Shown piece by piece: positions 1 through 8,833 of a stretch of DNA of 64,000 bases. This stretch comes from Gp1-AA133 sp964641665 (GTDB lineage Bacteria > Acidobacteriota > Terriglobia > Terriglobales > Acidobacteriaceae). Both the position numbers and the translations under genes were made by a program. Numbering within the stretch: the stretch's first letter is position 1; each line of letters starts with the position of its first letter. The DNA lies in the NCBI GenBank assembly GCA_964641665.1, contig CAZXKO010000097.1, forward strand, positions 11,279-75,278, in the 5' to 3' direction. The notes under the pieces were generated by a model. It was not told the origin of the DNA, did not search any database, and saw only the letters and a program-made list of their open reading frames with translations.

Positions 1-363
1 TTCCACGATCACGCCGCTGCCACCTTTGGGGCACTCTCCGGTTGCGTAGACTTTATAGGTCTTGATCAGTCCCCACTCTCCGCCGGGCCCCCAGTCGCGG
101 TAGAAATCGCTGTAGGTGTACATGGAGTGCTGCTGCGGGTGCTGCTTCCAGGTCGGGTCGGCCATATACAGGCCGTAAGCCGTTTCATAGTCCTGCTTCT
201 GGAGAGACGTGAAGAACTTATCGACCAGGCGCTGTTCGGGCCAGAATCGAAACTGGTACGCTAGAAATCCCAGCACCAGCAGGGTCCCGACAATCGAGAC
301 GATGCGAACCTTGCGCCGGCGCGATCCGGCCTCATCGTATTCCTTGGCGTCCATCAGCGTCAT
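1..363 (-). CDS. Partial membrane-anchored hypothetical protein
   Basis: Reading the minus strand from ATG at 363 gives 121 codons open to the window edge, so the C-terminus is missing. The protein starts MTLMDAKEYDEAGSRRRK, then has one hydrophobic segment at about residues 22-38, then a soluble part with the stretch LVDKFFTSLQKQDYETAYGL. That stretch resembles small NTF2-like or DUF4864-like domains, but the match is only an impression. A second in-frame ATG lies at 354. A basic N-terminus followed by a single hydrophobic segment suggests an inner-membrane anchor with the domain outside the cytoplasm. Function unknown. Confidence 0.6.
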   Translation of the reverse strand, partial: MTLMDAKEYDEAGSRRRKVRIVSIVGTLLVLGFLAYQFRFWPEQRLVDKFFTSLQKQDYETAYGLYMADPTWKQHPQQHSMYTYSDFYRDWGPGGEWGLIKTYKVYATGECPKGGSGVIVE

Positions 364-420
364 GCCTCTAGCATAACGGAAACCTTGAGCGCGCCAAAGG
401 TTCCCGGAAAACCGGGGGAT

Positions 421-600
421 AACCACAGAGGGCACAGGGGTTCACTGAGGAATCGATGGTGCTGGCGCCTGCGTTGTTGCGATAGAAAGCGAAACGCAAG
501 GTCCCTCGACTGCGTTCGGCTTTCGCCTCACTGCGCTCGGGATGACAGTGGGGTGGGTAACTGAAGTTCCCCCGTGACCTCTGTGTCCTCTGTGGTTATT
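421..600. repeat. Dispersed intergenic repeats: inverted CACAGAGG pair around a GATGACAG-type repeat
   Basis: The spacer holds AACCACAGAGGGCACAGGG at 421-439 and the roughly inverted sequence ACCTCTGTGTCCTCTGTGGT at 578-597. Between them, at about 497-547, lies a copy in minus orientation of the repeat that reads GTCATCCCGAGCG in other spacers of this window. No gene was found here. The arrangement resembles the spacers near 27957-28070 and 62868-63002. Confidence 0.6.
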
Positions 601-606
601 CGCCTT

Positions 607-1719
607 TTACAGAGTCCGCTTGAACAAGGGCGTCGCGATCGCCAGCGCGACCGTCCCGAAGATCGCAAGATACATCATGTCCGGCACAATGGCCGTGAAC
701 CCGGACTCCTTCAGCAGCAGTCCTTTGAAGCCGTGCACGGCGTAGGTGAAAGGGTCTCCCTGGGCAATCACGCGCAGCCACGCTGGAAAGGCCTGCACCG
801 GATAGATCGAGCCGCTGGGGAAGAAGAGCAAAGTGTTGAGGATCCCGAAGATCGCGCGCGGCACCAGCGGATCGTCCACCCGCACCATCAGCAGGAACAT
901 CATGGTGTTGAACGCGATCGAGGTCAACGCGATCATGACAAGCAGCCCGAGTATGGTCCCGATGTTGAAGATCGTGCCGACCCCGGCCAGCAACGATCCG
1001 ATCACCGTGATCACCAGACCCGTCAGCACGGCCTTGATCGCTCCCGCCAGGTTCAACCCGAATACCATCTCGGTTTTCGTGATCGGCGTGACCAGGTAGC
1101 CTTCGTGCACGCCGCGGGCCTTGTCGTCGATATAGAGCATTCCTCCGCCGATCATCACCGACACGAACATGGCCAGCGTGATCGACCCCGGCAGCAGATA
1201 CTTCATGTACTCGATATAGGGATACAACTCCACGATCTGAAGAACCGTCTGCTGCAGGATGCGGGGCTCGACGGTTGGCGTGTTCAGCGCGGTGGTGATG
1301 TCAGCCAGTTCCTGCTCCAGCGTCGAACTCATGAAATTGTCGCTGTTGTCGACGACCAGCGAGATCTGCGGATGGTTCTGCTCGTAAACCCGGCGCGAGT
1401 ACTGCGGCGGGATGATGACGGCGCCGTGGATCTTGCCGTTACGCACGTCCTCCTGCGCCGTTTTTTCGTCGTCGTAGTAAACGGGGATGAAGGTTCGCAT
1501 GTTAGAACGGACCGAGTCGAAGGCCTGGCGAATCTTCAGAGCCTGCGTCCCGCCGTCCTGATCGACGACGCCCAGCCGGGCATCGCGGATCTTGCCTCCG
1601 AACGCGTTGCCCAGCACGATCAACTGCACCAGGGGGAAGATCATCGACGCCAGCATCAGCGTCGGGGAACGAAAAAACTTGCGCATTTCGCGCTCGACAA
1701 TAGCCATCATCCGGTTCAT
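607..1719 (-). CDS. ABC-2 type multidrug/efflux transporter permease
   Basis: A 370-residue inner-membrane permease of the ABC-2 class. One N-terminal membrane segment (about 24-42), a large extracytoplasmic domain (about 45-170, containing VVDNSDNFMSSTLEQELADI) and a cluster of five hydrophobic segments in the C-terminal half match the YbhS/YbhR/YhhJ family. The start codon overlaps the end of the ATPase gene by 4 bp, so it is last in a four-gene operon of TetR, adaptor, ATPase and permease. It would form the membrane channel of the exporter. E. coli has two permeases in this operon; only one is present here, which implies a homodimer. The substrate is unknown; the family exports drugs or lipophilic compounds. 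Confidence 0.88.
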   Translation of the reverse strand: MNRMMAIVEREMRKFFRSPTLMLASMIFPLVQLIVLGNAFGGKIRDARLGVVDQDGGTQALKIRQAFDSVRSNMRTFIPVYYDDEKTAQEDVRNGKIHGAVIIPPQYSRRVYEQNHPQISLVVDNSDNFMSSTLEQELADITTALNTPTVEPRILQQTVLQIVELYPYIEYMKYLLPGSITLAMFVSVMIGGGMLYIDDKARGVHEGYLVTPITKTEMVFGLNLAGAIKAVLTGLVITVIGSLLAGVGTIFNIGTILGLLVMIALTSIAFNTMMFLLMVRVDDPLVPRAIFGILNTLLFFPSGSIYPVQAFPAWLRVIAQGDPFTYAVHGFKGLLLKESGFTAIVPDMMYLAIFGTVALAIATPLFKRTL

Positions 1720-2783
1720 GGTTGTAACCCCGGGCGCTGCGGCATCGTAAAGCCGTAGGCCTTCACTAGTTCGTCGCGCAGCTGGCGCCCCGTGTAGTGG
1801 ACGAACACGTCGTCGAGCGTCGTGCTCTCAACCGTCAACGACTTCAATGGAACGTTGGCGTGAACCGCCATTTCCACCAGCGCGGTCGTGGTGCCCGAGC
1901 CGTTGCCGGTGAGCACGCGATACATTCCGGCGCCCTCGTGCTGCACCGAAGTCACCTCCGGCAGATCGTGCAAACGCCGTTCCCAGTCCGCGGGCGGTTT
2001 TTCAAACTGCACTTCAATCACGTTGGAGCCTGGCACGCTCGCCTTCAGGGTGATGGGCGTGTCGAGTGCCACCAGTTTCCCATGATCCACGATCGCGATG
2101 CGGTCGCAGAGCCGGTCGGCCTCGTCCATGTAGTGAGTCGTGATCAGCACGGTGAGCTGACGGTTCTTCTTGATGTTGGTGAGCATCTCCCACACTGCCA
2201 CGCGCGACACCGGATCCAGACCGGTCGTGGGCTCGTCCAAAAAGAAGATGCGCGGGCTGTGCACGAGGCCCCGTGCAATTTCCAGCCGCCGCCGCATTCC
2301 GCCCGACAGCGTCTTGGTCTGCGCGTCGCGCCATTTGGTCAGGTCGACCAGTTCCAGCAGCTCTTCGATCGATTCCTTGCGCCGCTTGCTCGGGACATCG
2401 TAGAGCTTGGCGTAGATGTTCATGTTCTCTTCGACGGTCAGGTCGAGATCGCTAGTGAGCGCCTGGGGGATCACTCCGATGCAGCGCCGCGCCCCGTCCG
2501 GATCCTTCTGCACATTGTGGCCCGCGATCACGGCCCGTCCCGCCGTGATCGGCAGCAGCGTGGTCATCATGCGAATCAGGGTTGACTTGCCCGCCCCGTT
2601 CGGGCCCAGCAGGCCAAAGATTTCTTCGTCCTTCACGTGAAACGTGACGTCGTCGACCGCGGTGAAGTCGCCGTACTTCTTCACGATGTTCTCCACGTCG
2701 ATCGCGTTCTGCCCGATTTTCTCGGGCCCTTCGCATCCGTGTCCCGCGGCGGGACCATTCGTCGGCTTGAGGTCGGTCTTCAT
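1716..2783 (-). CDS. ABC transporter ATP-binding protein (efflux, YbhF-like)
   Basis: A 355-residue ATPase. Walker A is GPNGAGKS at residues 60-67, the signature is LSGGMRRRLEIARGL near 160-174, and Walker B is FFLDEPTTGLDP just after it. The switch His is in TTHYMDEA. The roughly 100-residue C-terminal region is typical of drug-export ATPases of the DrrA/YbhF kind. About 28 extra polar residues precede the ATPase domain. The gene overlaps both neighbours by 4 bp, so translation is probably coupled. It powers the adjacent ABC-2 permease. Unlike E. coli YbhF, which carries two ATPase domains, it carries one. Confidence 0.9.
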   Translation of the reverse strand: MKTDLKPTNGPAAGHGCEGPEKIGQNAIDVENIVKKYGDFTAVDDVTFHVKDEEIFGLLGPNGAGKSTLIRMMTTLLPITAGRAVIAGHNVQKDPDGARRCIGVIPQALTSDLDLTVEENMNIYAKLYDVPSKRRKESIEELLELVDLTKWRDAQTKTLSGGMRRRLEIARGLVHSPRIFFLDEPTTGLDPVSRVAVWEMLTNIKKNRQLTVLITTHYMDEADRLCDRIAIVDHGKLVALDTPITLKASVPGSNVIEVQFEKPPADWERRLHDLPEVTSVQHEGAGMYRVLTGNGSGTTTALVEMAVHANVPLKSLTVESTTLDDVFVHYTGRQLRDELVKAYGFTMPQRPGLQP

Positions 2784-3877
2784 GGGCGCTGCTCCGCCGA
2801 AGCATTCTGTTTCGGAGACCCATTCAACTGGCTGGGCGATACCAGGATCTCAGCCGTCATGCCCGGCACGAACGCTCCCTTTGGGTTGTCGAGCCGTACT
2901 TTCAGTACGATCGTCCGAATGTCACGCTTGCGCCGATTCACATCACGCTGGGTGGCAAAATCTGCTTCCGCCGACTTGAAGAACACCTTGCCTGAGGTGA
3001 TCGTTCCGCCCGGCAGCCGAACCCGCAAAGTGTCGCCCAGGCCGATATGGTCTGCCTCGGTTTCCGGAATCGCCGCCCGCACCCACGTGTCGGTGAGATC
3101 GACGATCGTCACGATGGGGGATCCGATGTTGAGGACTTCGCCTTGCCGCGCTGCTCGCACCGACACGGTTCCGGTCACCGGCGCGTAAATGTTGGTGTAG
3201 CCCAAACGGACTTCGGCCTGGCGCTTCTGCTCTTCCGCGTTCTTGAGGTCAGCCTGGGTGGACGCGACCGTGCTCAGCGCGGCGGCCGCCTGGTGTGTGC
3301 GGGCGATGGCCGAGGTTAGATCCGCCTCCGCGGCGCGCACCTGATCTTTGAGCGACTGCACGTTCGCTTGGGCAGCCGCGAGATTCGTCTCCGCTTGCAC
3401 ACGGTCCTGATCGGACGCTACGCCCTGTTTTGCCAGTTCGATCGTCCGGCGGCTGTCGCTCTCCGTGCGCGTCAGCGTAGCCTGCGCCTGCGTCAGCTGC
3501 GACTTCATTGATTGCAACTTCGCCTGCGCGTTGGCCACATCACTGGTGGTCGAGCCCTTGGTGGACTGCTCGGTGTACTGCACTTCCGAAACTTTCGAGC
3601 GCAGGCTCCGAATGGTGGCGTCCGCTGCCGCTTCCTGCGCCTGCAACTCCGCCGGATCGATCACGGCGATCAGATCGCCCGATTTCACCGGCGTGCCTTC
3701 ATCCACCAGAAGCTTCTGCAGCCGGCCCTGGATCTGCGGGCTTACGATCACCTGGTTGGAGTCGACCGTGCCGATCAACACCAGGTCTTTATTGCTTGGC
3801 GTCGAGAAAAAGTAGTACCCCAGTGCTATGAGAAAAATAATCCCGAGCAGAATGAAGAAACGGTTGCGCGGATTCAC
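2780..3877 (-). CDS. HlyD-family periplasmic adaptor (membrane fusion protein)
   Basis: A 365-residue adaptor with an N-terminal membrane anchor (residues 7-24), a first half-lipoyl segment with the motif VSPQIQGRLQKLLVDEGTPV, a long alpha-hairpin rich in Ala, Gln and Glu (about 78-215), the second lipoyl half with APVTGTVSVRAARQGEVLN, and a beta-barrel ending in FVPGMTAEI. This is the YbhG/EmrA architecture. It lies between the TetR gene and the ATPase gene with 4-bp overlaps on both sides. It should link the ABC exporter to an outer-membrane channel; no TolC-like gene is present in the window, so that partner must be encoded elsewhere. Confidence 0.9.
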   Translation of the reverse strand: MNPRNRFFILLGIIFLIALGYYFFSTPSNKDLVLIGTVDSNQVIVSPQIQGRLQKLLVDEGTPVKSGDLIAVIDPAELQAQEAAADATIRSLRSKVSEVQYTEQSTKGSTTSDVANAQAKLQSMKSQLTQAQATLTRTESDSRRTIELAKQGVASDQDRVQAETNLAAAQANVQSLKDQVRAAEADLTSAIARTHQAAAALSTVASTQADLKNAEEQKRQAEVRLGYTNIYAPVTGTVSVRAARQGEVLNIGSPIVTIVDLTDTWVRAAIPETEADHIGLGDTLRVRLPGGTITSGKVFFKSAEADFATQRDVNRRKRDIRTIVLKVRLDNPKGAFVPGMTAEILVSPSQLNGSPKQNASAEQRP

Positions 3878-4551
3878 TTGGATTCTCCTTCGACCGGCAG
3901 AGCCGTCGGTTGGAAGAGAGCTGCGGAGATAAAGTCGAGCACGGCGGCGCGCCGCGCGGCGAGCTTTTCCGGACTTAACGGGTCTTCGTTGGTCATTAAT
4001 TTCAGAAAGGCGGCGCTGCTGAAATATTGCACCACCACCGCCGCCATCGAAGGGATGAACTGCATGGGATCGATTGGCCGAAAGATACCGGTGGCGATGC
4101 CTTGCCGGACCACCTTGACCATCGCCTCGAACATCGGACGCATGTAGAGCTTGATGATCCGCTGCATCTGCCCGCGGCGCGGCACGTTGAACAGTTCGCG
4201 CTGCACCATCTCACGGTGCGCCGGGTTCTCGGCCAGGTAATCAAAGAACGCCCCCACGTAGCGCAGGATCTTCTCGCCGGGCGGTATGTCGGCGGCCAGC
4301 ACCGGCATCAGCCGCCGGTTACGCTCCTGAAACACGTGGTCGAGGGCAGCGCCGTACAGCGCGTCCTTGTCATGGAAGTAGTAATAAAGCAGGGCCTTGT
4401 TTACCTTCGCGGCCTTGGCGATCGCGTCGGTACGTGCGCCGGCGATGCCTTCGCGGGCAAACTCGCGGATCGCCGCCTGCAGGATGGCGGTGCGGCTTTC
4501 TTCTGGCCGCCCCCTCGATCCCAGCCGTGTTCGCGCGTGCCCGGTCGCCAT
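3874..4551 (-). CDS. TetR/AcrR-family regulator of the efflux operon (CecR-like)
   Basis: A 225-residue regulator. The N-terminal helix-turn-helix spans about residues 18-64, including GIAGARTDAIAKAAKVNKAL and the typical LLYYYFHDKDALY. The rest is a ligand-binding helical domain of the TetR_C kind. It is the first gene of the operon TetR-HlyD-ABC-permease, the same order as E. coli cecR-ybhG-ybhF, so it probably represses its own operon. A near-consensus promoter and a perfect palindrome lie just upstream (4597-4644). The start at 4551 has AAGG 7-10 bases upstream. Confidence 0.9.
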   Translation of the reverse strand: MATGHARTRLGSRGRPEESRTAILQAAIREFAREGIAGARTDAIAKAAKVNKALLYYYFHDKDALYGAALDHVFQERNRRLMPVLAADIPPGEKILRYVGAFFDYLAENPAHREMVQRELFNVPRRGQMQRIIKLYMRPMFEAMVKVVRQGIATGIFRPIDPMQFIPSMAAVVVQYFSSAAFLKLMTNEDPLSPEKLAARRAAVLDFISAALFQPTALPVEGESK

Positions 4552-4560
4552 GCGTATACC

Positions 4561-4578
4561 TTGAACGTCCTAGTTCAA
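4561..4578. promoter_or_regulatory. Second inverted repeat in the leader of the TetR operon
   Basis: TTGAAC and GTTCAA flank a 6-base spacer, between the main operator and the start codon at 4551. The arms are exact. It may be a second operator or a leader hairpin. It is less convincing than the palindrome at 4597-4614 because the arms are short. Confidence 0.35.
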
Positions 4579-4596
4579 CAGCTCATCTCTTTGGAT

Positions 4597-4614
4597 TAAC
4601 TAACCAGTTAGTTA
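4597..4614. promoter_or_regulatory. TetR operator candidate, perfect 18-bp palindrome
   Basis: TAACTAAC and GTTAGTTA are exact inverse arms around a CA centre. The site begins two bases downstream of the -10 box on the minus strand, so a bound regulator would cover the transcription start. Position and symmetry fit a TetR-family dimer site. The assignment to the TetR protein of this operon is inferred from proximity. Confidence 0.75.
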
Positions 4615-4615
4615 G

Positions 4616-4644
4616 ATTATAACGAAGCCCGTTCGATTCAGCAA
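4616..4644 (-). promoter_or_regulatory. Sigma-70 type promoter of the TetR efflux operon
   Basis: On the minus strand TTGCTG (4644-4639) and TATAAT (4621-4616) are separated by 17 bases. The -10 is a perfect consensus. It drives the operon that starts at 4551, with a leader of about 55 bases. Confidence 0.75.
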
Positions 4645-4691
4645 GAGTGGTTCCCCTGCCTCTTTTTCCTCGTGCGGGCCCTATTGTTCTC

Positions 4692-5132
4692 CTAGCGTAA
4701 TCGCGGCGAGAAGTCCGTGAGGACGAGATATGTGGAGTCGATCTTTTCGACGAGTTTGCCGTTCTCTTCGGATTTGTCGCGGACGCTCTTCCACTCCGGG
4801 TCGTCCTGGAAGGATTTCCAATTGGCGGTGGCCGCTTCGCGGCTGGGGTGCTGCAGAATGTAGATCAGGGTGTTGCTCTTCTCGGGCTCCTCGATCGGTG
4901 TCCAGTACGCCACATTCTTGATTCCGTGTCGCTCAAAGAGCTTGGTGGTGCGGTCGCGGAAGCGCGCCAGCAGGTCTCCCAATTTCCCCGGGAGCGCGTG
5001 ATAGATACGGAGTTCGTAGACCGCCGACGCGGTGTGGCTAGAGCTGGCGTTGTCTTGCTGCGCAGCGGCCCAAAGGGACGCCGGCACGAAGGTCGCCGCG
5101 GGAAGCGATTGGAGCAATGTTCGTCTTTTCAC
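4692..5132 (-). CDS. NIPSNAP-family protein with Tat-like signal
   Basis: The protein starts at GTG 5132 (VKRRTLLQSLPAATFVPASL), giving 146 residues; reading upstream to 5225 would add residues with no family resemblance. The N-terminus looks like a Tat or Sec signal ending near AAAQQ. The body has YELRIYHALPGKLGDLLARF near the front and WTPIEEPEKSNTLIYIL in the middle, which is the NIPSNAP fold (ferredoxin-like, often found in pairs). The family has no firmly known enzymatic role. It lies divergent from the stress-protein gene. The start choice is a judgement; no strong ribosome-binding site is visible. Confidence 0.7.
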   Translation of the reverse strand: MKRRTLLQSLPAATFVPASLWAAAQQDNASSSHTASAVYELRIYHALPGKLGDLLARFRDRTTKLFERHGIKNVAYWTPIEEPEKSNTLIYILQHPSREAATANWKSFQDDPEWKSVRDKSEENGKLVEKIDSTYLVLTDFSPRLR

Positions 5133-5265
5133 GGCAGAGATTTTAGCAGGCCTTTCCCTCGGTGTCGTTTTCTCAAGAAAGTGGATGGCGATTGGGGCAC
5201 AGTTACAACCGGCCGGTGGCCGCACAGTTCCTTGCTTTATAATTCAGCGCTCCGAGGAACCCGCC

Positions 5266-5721
5266 ATGTTGCCTGTCCATCGTATTCTCTGCCCGACCGA
5301 TTTCAGTGGGCCTGCTTGCACCTGCGTCCGCACCGCCAGCGAGTTGGCCGAACACTTTGGTGCGGAGCTTCTCCTGGTCAACGTCGTCCCCGCCGTGCCC
5401 ACCTTGCCGCCCGATCCCAACTACGTCTTCAAGATTCCGGAATACGAGCAATACCTCCACAAAGATGCAGAGAAGCACTTGCAGAAGACGCGCGACGAAC
5501 TGGTTGGCAAGAACGTGAAGGTGCTGACACAGGTGGGCCATGGTTCGGCAGCGGAAGAGATCGTCCTGATCGCCAAGAATGAAGGGGTTGACCTGATCGT
5601 CATTTCCACCCACGGATCGACCGGGTTAGAGCGACTGGTGTTCGGTTCAGTGGCGGAAAAAGTCGTGCGGCTGGCGGAGTGCCCCGTACTGACCGTCCGG
5701 CAAAAGGAAAAAGCGGCGTGA
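5266..5721 (+). CDS. Universal stress protein (UspA family)
   Basis: The start ATG at 5266 follows GAGGAA (5254-5259), giving 151 residues that begin MLPVHRILCPTDFSGPA, the normal start of a single-domain Usp. The C-terminal half has VISTHGSTGLERLVFGSVAE, matching the ATP-binding G-2x-G-9x-G-S/T motif of the nucleotide-binding Usp class. A good -10 box (TATAAT, 5238-5243) lies upstream. It probably binds ATP in the cytoplasm and acts in stress survival. A remnant of a second copy lies at 7655-7720 beyond the M61 gene. Confidence 0.9.
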   Translation: MLPVHRILCPTDFSGPACTCVRTASELAEHFGAELLLVNVVPAVPTLPPDPNYVFKIPEYEQYLHKDAEKHLQKTRDELVGKNVKVLTQVGHGSAAEEIVLIAKNEGVDLIVISTHGSTGLERLVFGSVAEKVVRLAECPVLTVRQKEKAA

Positions 5722-5774
5722 GTCGGCCGCACCCCGACCAGTCCGACCCGTTCACTGTGATTGGAGGACCCCCC

Positions 5775-7651
5775 TTGACCACGCCGCTCTCTTCGAAGCT
5801 TCGCATGCTCGTACTCGTAGGGATGACTGCCGTCGCTACAACGGCGAGTGCGCAGGACACATCAGCGCCTGCCATGACACTGGTCGTCGACGAAACGCAG
5901 GCTCCACGGCGCATTGCTTTTGTGCACGAGGAAATTCGGGTGCGGCCCGGTCCCCTCGAGCTGGCGTATCCTCGCTGGATTCCAGGCGAGCACGGACCGA
6001 CCGGTCCCATTCAGCGATTCGCAGCGCTCCGAGTACATTCCGGGAACACGACCCTAGCTTGGACGCGCGATCCCGAGGACATCTACACGATTCACGTTGA
6101 AGTTCCCGCTAACGCCGATCGGATAACCGTCGATTTTGATACATTGCTGGAAAATACCATCTCCGCCCATCAACTCCTGGTAGCGTGGAATACAGTACTG
6201 CTCTACCCGCGGGGGATCGACAAGCGCGAGTTAATGATCGAGCCGTCGGTTCTTCTACCTCCAAACTGGCAGCAGGGTAGTTCCCTGAGAGTTGCCCGTC
6301 AGGAGGGGAGCCGCGTGACTTTCGCGCCGGTTTCGCTTGAACGCTTGATCGATTCCCCGGTGCTCGCCGGCGAGTTCTATCGCGTTCTGCCGCTGACCTC
6401 GGCCTGGCCGGCGGAGCTCGATATCACCGGGGACAGCCAGGCCGCAGTCGACAAAGCCGATGACGCACACGCGGTGTCTCTGTTCAGCAAGTTGATCGAC
6501 CAGGACCGGGCGATGTTCGGCTTCCGGCACTGGCAGACCCTGCACCTTCTTGTGTCGCAGAGTGAAGCGCGCCCCTTCGACGGCCTGGAGCACGAAGATT
6601 CGCCGTACTCGGGGGTCGGGGATGCTGGGCTTTCCAAGAAGGATCAACTCGAAAGGTTCGGATGGCCGCTCCTTGCCCATGAGCAATCGCACTCCTGGAC
6701 GGAAAGTACCGGCGACCGGCGGAGCTGTACTCGAAGCCCGACTACCAGGGCCCTGAGCGGACTTCGCTTCTTTGGGTGTACGAGGGGTTGAACGAATATA
6801 TAGGGATGTTGCTCGCCACGCGCGCCGGCTTCAACGACGCAGCCTACATGCGCGATTATCTTGGGCGGATCGCTGCGGACTATTCCCACGAACCGGGTCG
6901 CGCTACCACTCCTTTGGTGGATACGGCCACGGAAGACTGGGTTTTGCGCGCGTTCGACGTGGCATGGTTTTCGCTGCGCCGCGGACAGGATTATTACGAT
7001 GAGGGTGCCCTGATCTGGCTTCGCGCGGATACGATCATTCGCGAACAAACGCAAGGAGGCCGGTCACTGGATGATTTCTTGCGCAGTTTCCTCGGCCAGC
7101 GTGACACGGAGCCGATCGTTGCCCCCTACACCCGGGAAGACGTGGAAGCCTCACTGTCGGCAATTTGTCCGTTTGATTGGCACACGTTCTTCGAGACCCG
7201 CGTTTACCAGGTCAACAGCAAGCCGCCGACCGAGGGTCTTGAGGCCGCCGGCTGGCGGTTGGTCTACAACGCAACCCCGAACAACGAACCTTTCTATGCC
7301 GATCTCTTGCCGATGAGTTATTCCGGCGACTATTCCATCGGGATTTCTGTCAGGAAAGACGGTACGATCTTCGACGTCATCGCCGGGACCCCGGCCTACG
7401 ACGCGGGCCTCGGCCCGAACATGACGATTCTCGCGGTTGATGGCCGCGCTTACTCTGCCGACGCGCTCAATGAGTCAATCGCGCGTCCGAAAAACGGCAG
7501 GATATCCGTGATTGTTCGTAACTTCGACTCGGTGGAGACCCACGAGATTCAATACGCCGGCGGCGTGCGGTACCCACACCTGGAGCGAATTCCTGGAAGT
7601 CACGATTACCTCAGCGAGATCCTGGCGCCTCGAGGTTACAAAGAGCACTAA
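5775..7651 (+). pseudogene. M61-family aminopeptidase with PDZ domain, one frameshift
   Basis: The start is probably TTG 5775 with GGAGG at 5763-5767, followed by a signal peptide ending ATTASAQD. The first frame runs to the zinc motif HEQSH, about residue 307, and then loses homology. The second frame resumes with RRPAELYSKPDYQGPERT and WVYEGLNEYIG, which supplies the third zinc ligand (Glu). Adding one A at about 6699 (TGGACGG to TGGAACGG) restores one frame of about 625 residues. The C-terminal 100 residues form a PDZ domain (DYSIGISVRKDGTIFDVIAG). The family cleaves small residues from peptides in the periplasm. It is either a real broken gene or a one-base sequence error; all other parts look functional. 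Confidence 0.85.
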
Positions 7652-7654
7652 CCA

Positions 7655-7720
7655 CTGGCGAGTGGCAAGAGCGTAAAGGTTCGCACCATGGTGGGCCGCG
7701 GTTCTGCGGCCGAGGACTGA
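7655..7720 (+). pseudogene. Remnant of a second universal stress protein
   Basis: The frame reads LASGKSVKVRTMVGRGSAAED and then stops. It matches the segment VGKNVKVLTQVGHGSAAEE of the intact stress protein (about 5506-5565) in order and spacing, and the DNA is also clearly similar (about three-quarters identical by eye). Nothing before or after it matches. It follows directly after the stop of the M61 gene, so the M61 gene is bracketed by an intact and a fragmentary usp gene. Confidence 0.7.
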
Positions 7721-7744
7721 AGCGCTCTGGGCAATGCAGACGTC

Positions 7745-8833
7745 CTAGCGCGCCGTGTCGTCGTCAATCCAGTACTGGCGTCGGGAGTTTAGCACCAACT
7801 GCGGACGACTCTTGGTCTCAACATGAAGCGCATGCAGCCCGGGCGTAGGCGACGTCGGGCGGAAACTTAGTACATAGTAGTTGGGTACGTCGTTCGACAC
7901 TGCGATGAGACCTGCCTTCAGATCCTTAGCATCGTGGAATTGAAAGAACTCGCCTCCGGCGAGCTGCGCGATGGATTCTGCGGTCTTGGTGCGCAGCGCA
8001 TTGCGTGCGGTAAGAAAGGTCATGGTGGCCAGCCGAAGAGGCGGAGCAAGCTGGCTAATGCAGTCGAGCACCTGCTTGCTATAGTGCCCTTCGTACTCGG
8101 AATCGGCTCCATCGCGGCTGAAGCAGCCGTGTTCGGGACCTGGCTCGCTGCTCTGAAACTTTGATGCCTCATGGGCGACTACAGAGCGTGTACTGGAAAA
8201 ACCGAAGCTGTACATCGCCGTATTCGTGTCGCTGATGAGGCGCAGAGCTTCATCGAGCCTTGTCTTACTGCCCTGGTCGATGGTTTCGCTGAGGAGCAGA
8301 ATCGCACGGCGATAGCGGGTAGGCTGTGCCCGAAGCTGGGTGATGGCCAACACTATCCCATCCAGAATGGCTGCCCCCTGATCACCTTCGTTCAGCCTTG
8401 CAAGCTGCTGGGAGGCATCGGCTGTTCTTGGCGTAAAAGGCATGAGTAGGTGCGGCACACTGTCGAAGCCAATGATGGCGATGCGGTGTTCCACGTTGCC
8501 GATCAGCACGTCGAGGATCGAGTCTAGCTGGCGGTAGTCAATGAGATGTCGTGCTCCGGCACCCCCGGTTTCAACAACGATTGCCAACGCCAGCGGCTGC
8601 GAATCGGTGTCCTGATCGAGTATGAGGTGCTGCGGCACGCCGTTGTCGGTGAGAAGGAAGTCGTCAGCCCCGAGTTCAAAAACTACCTCCCCTCTCTTGG
8701 TTTTCACGAGGATCGGTACCTCCACCAAAGTTGAGCGCACTGTCAGTGTGGGCTGGGCTTTATCGCTTGGTTGCGCGCGTAGGCCGACAGCGGCGAGGCA
8801 GAGCAAGAGACATAGCGTGCAGGCAAACCTCAT
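7745..8833 (-). CDS. VWA-domain protein, acidobacterial VWFA-related type
   Basis: A 362-residue secreted protein with signal peptide (MRFACTLCLLLCLAAVGLRA). It has the segment VRSTLVEVPILVKTKRGEVV, then LGADDFLLTDNGVPQ, which is the usual opening of the acidobacterial VWFA-related domain (TIGR03436 as known to me), and a VWA-like core with LALAIVVETGGAGARH and AIIGFDS. The classic MIDAS DxSxS is not conserved (VVETGGAGA), so metal binding is doubtful. A -10 box TATAAT (8851-8846) lies 12 bases before the ATG, so the leader is very short. Function unknown; the family is abundant in acidobacteria and probably acts outside the cytoplasm. Confidence 0.85.
   Translation of the reverse strand: MRFACTLCLLLCLAAVGLRAQPSDKAQPTLTVRSTLVEVPILVKTKRGEVVFELGADDFLLTDNGVPQHLILDQDTDSQPLALAIVVETGGAGARHLIDYRQLDSILDVLIGNVEHRIAIIGFDSVPHLLMPFTPRTADASQQLARLNEGDQGAAILDGIVLAITQLRAQPTRYRRAILLLSETIDQGSKTRLDEALRLISDTNTAMYSFGFSSTRSVVAHEASKFQSSEPGPEHGCFSRDGADSEYEGHYSKQVLDCISQLAPPLRLATMTFLTARNALRTKTAESIAQLAGGEFFQFHDAKDLKAGLIAVSNDVPNYYVLSFRPTSPTPGLHALHVETKSRPQLVLNSRRQYWIDDDTAR

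Noticed and set aside
574..1758. Long open frame antisense to the ABC permease
   Set aside because: Its product is rich in Arg, Gln and His with no hydrophobic core and lies fully on the opposite strand of a clear ABC-2 permease; a shadow caused by high GC.
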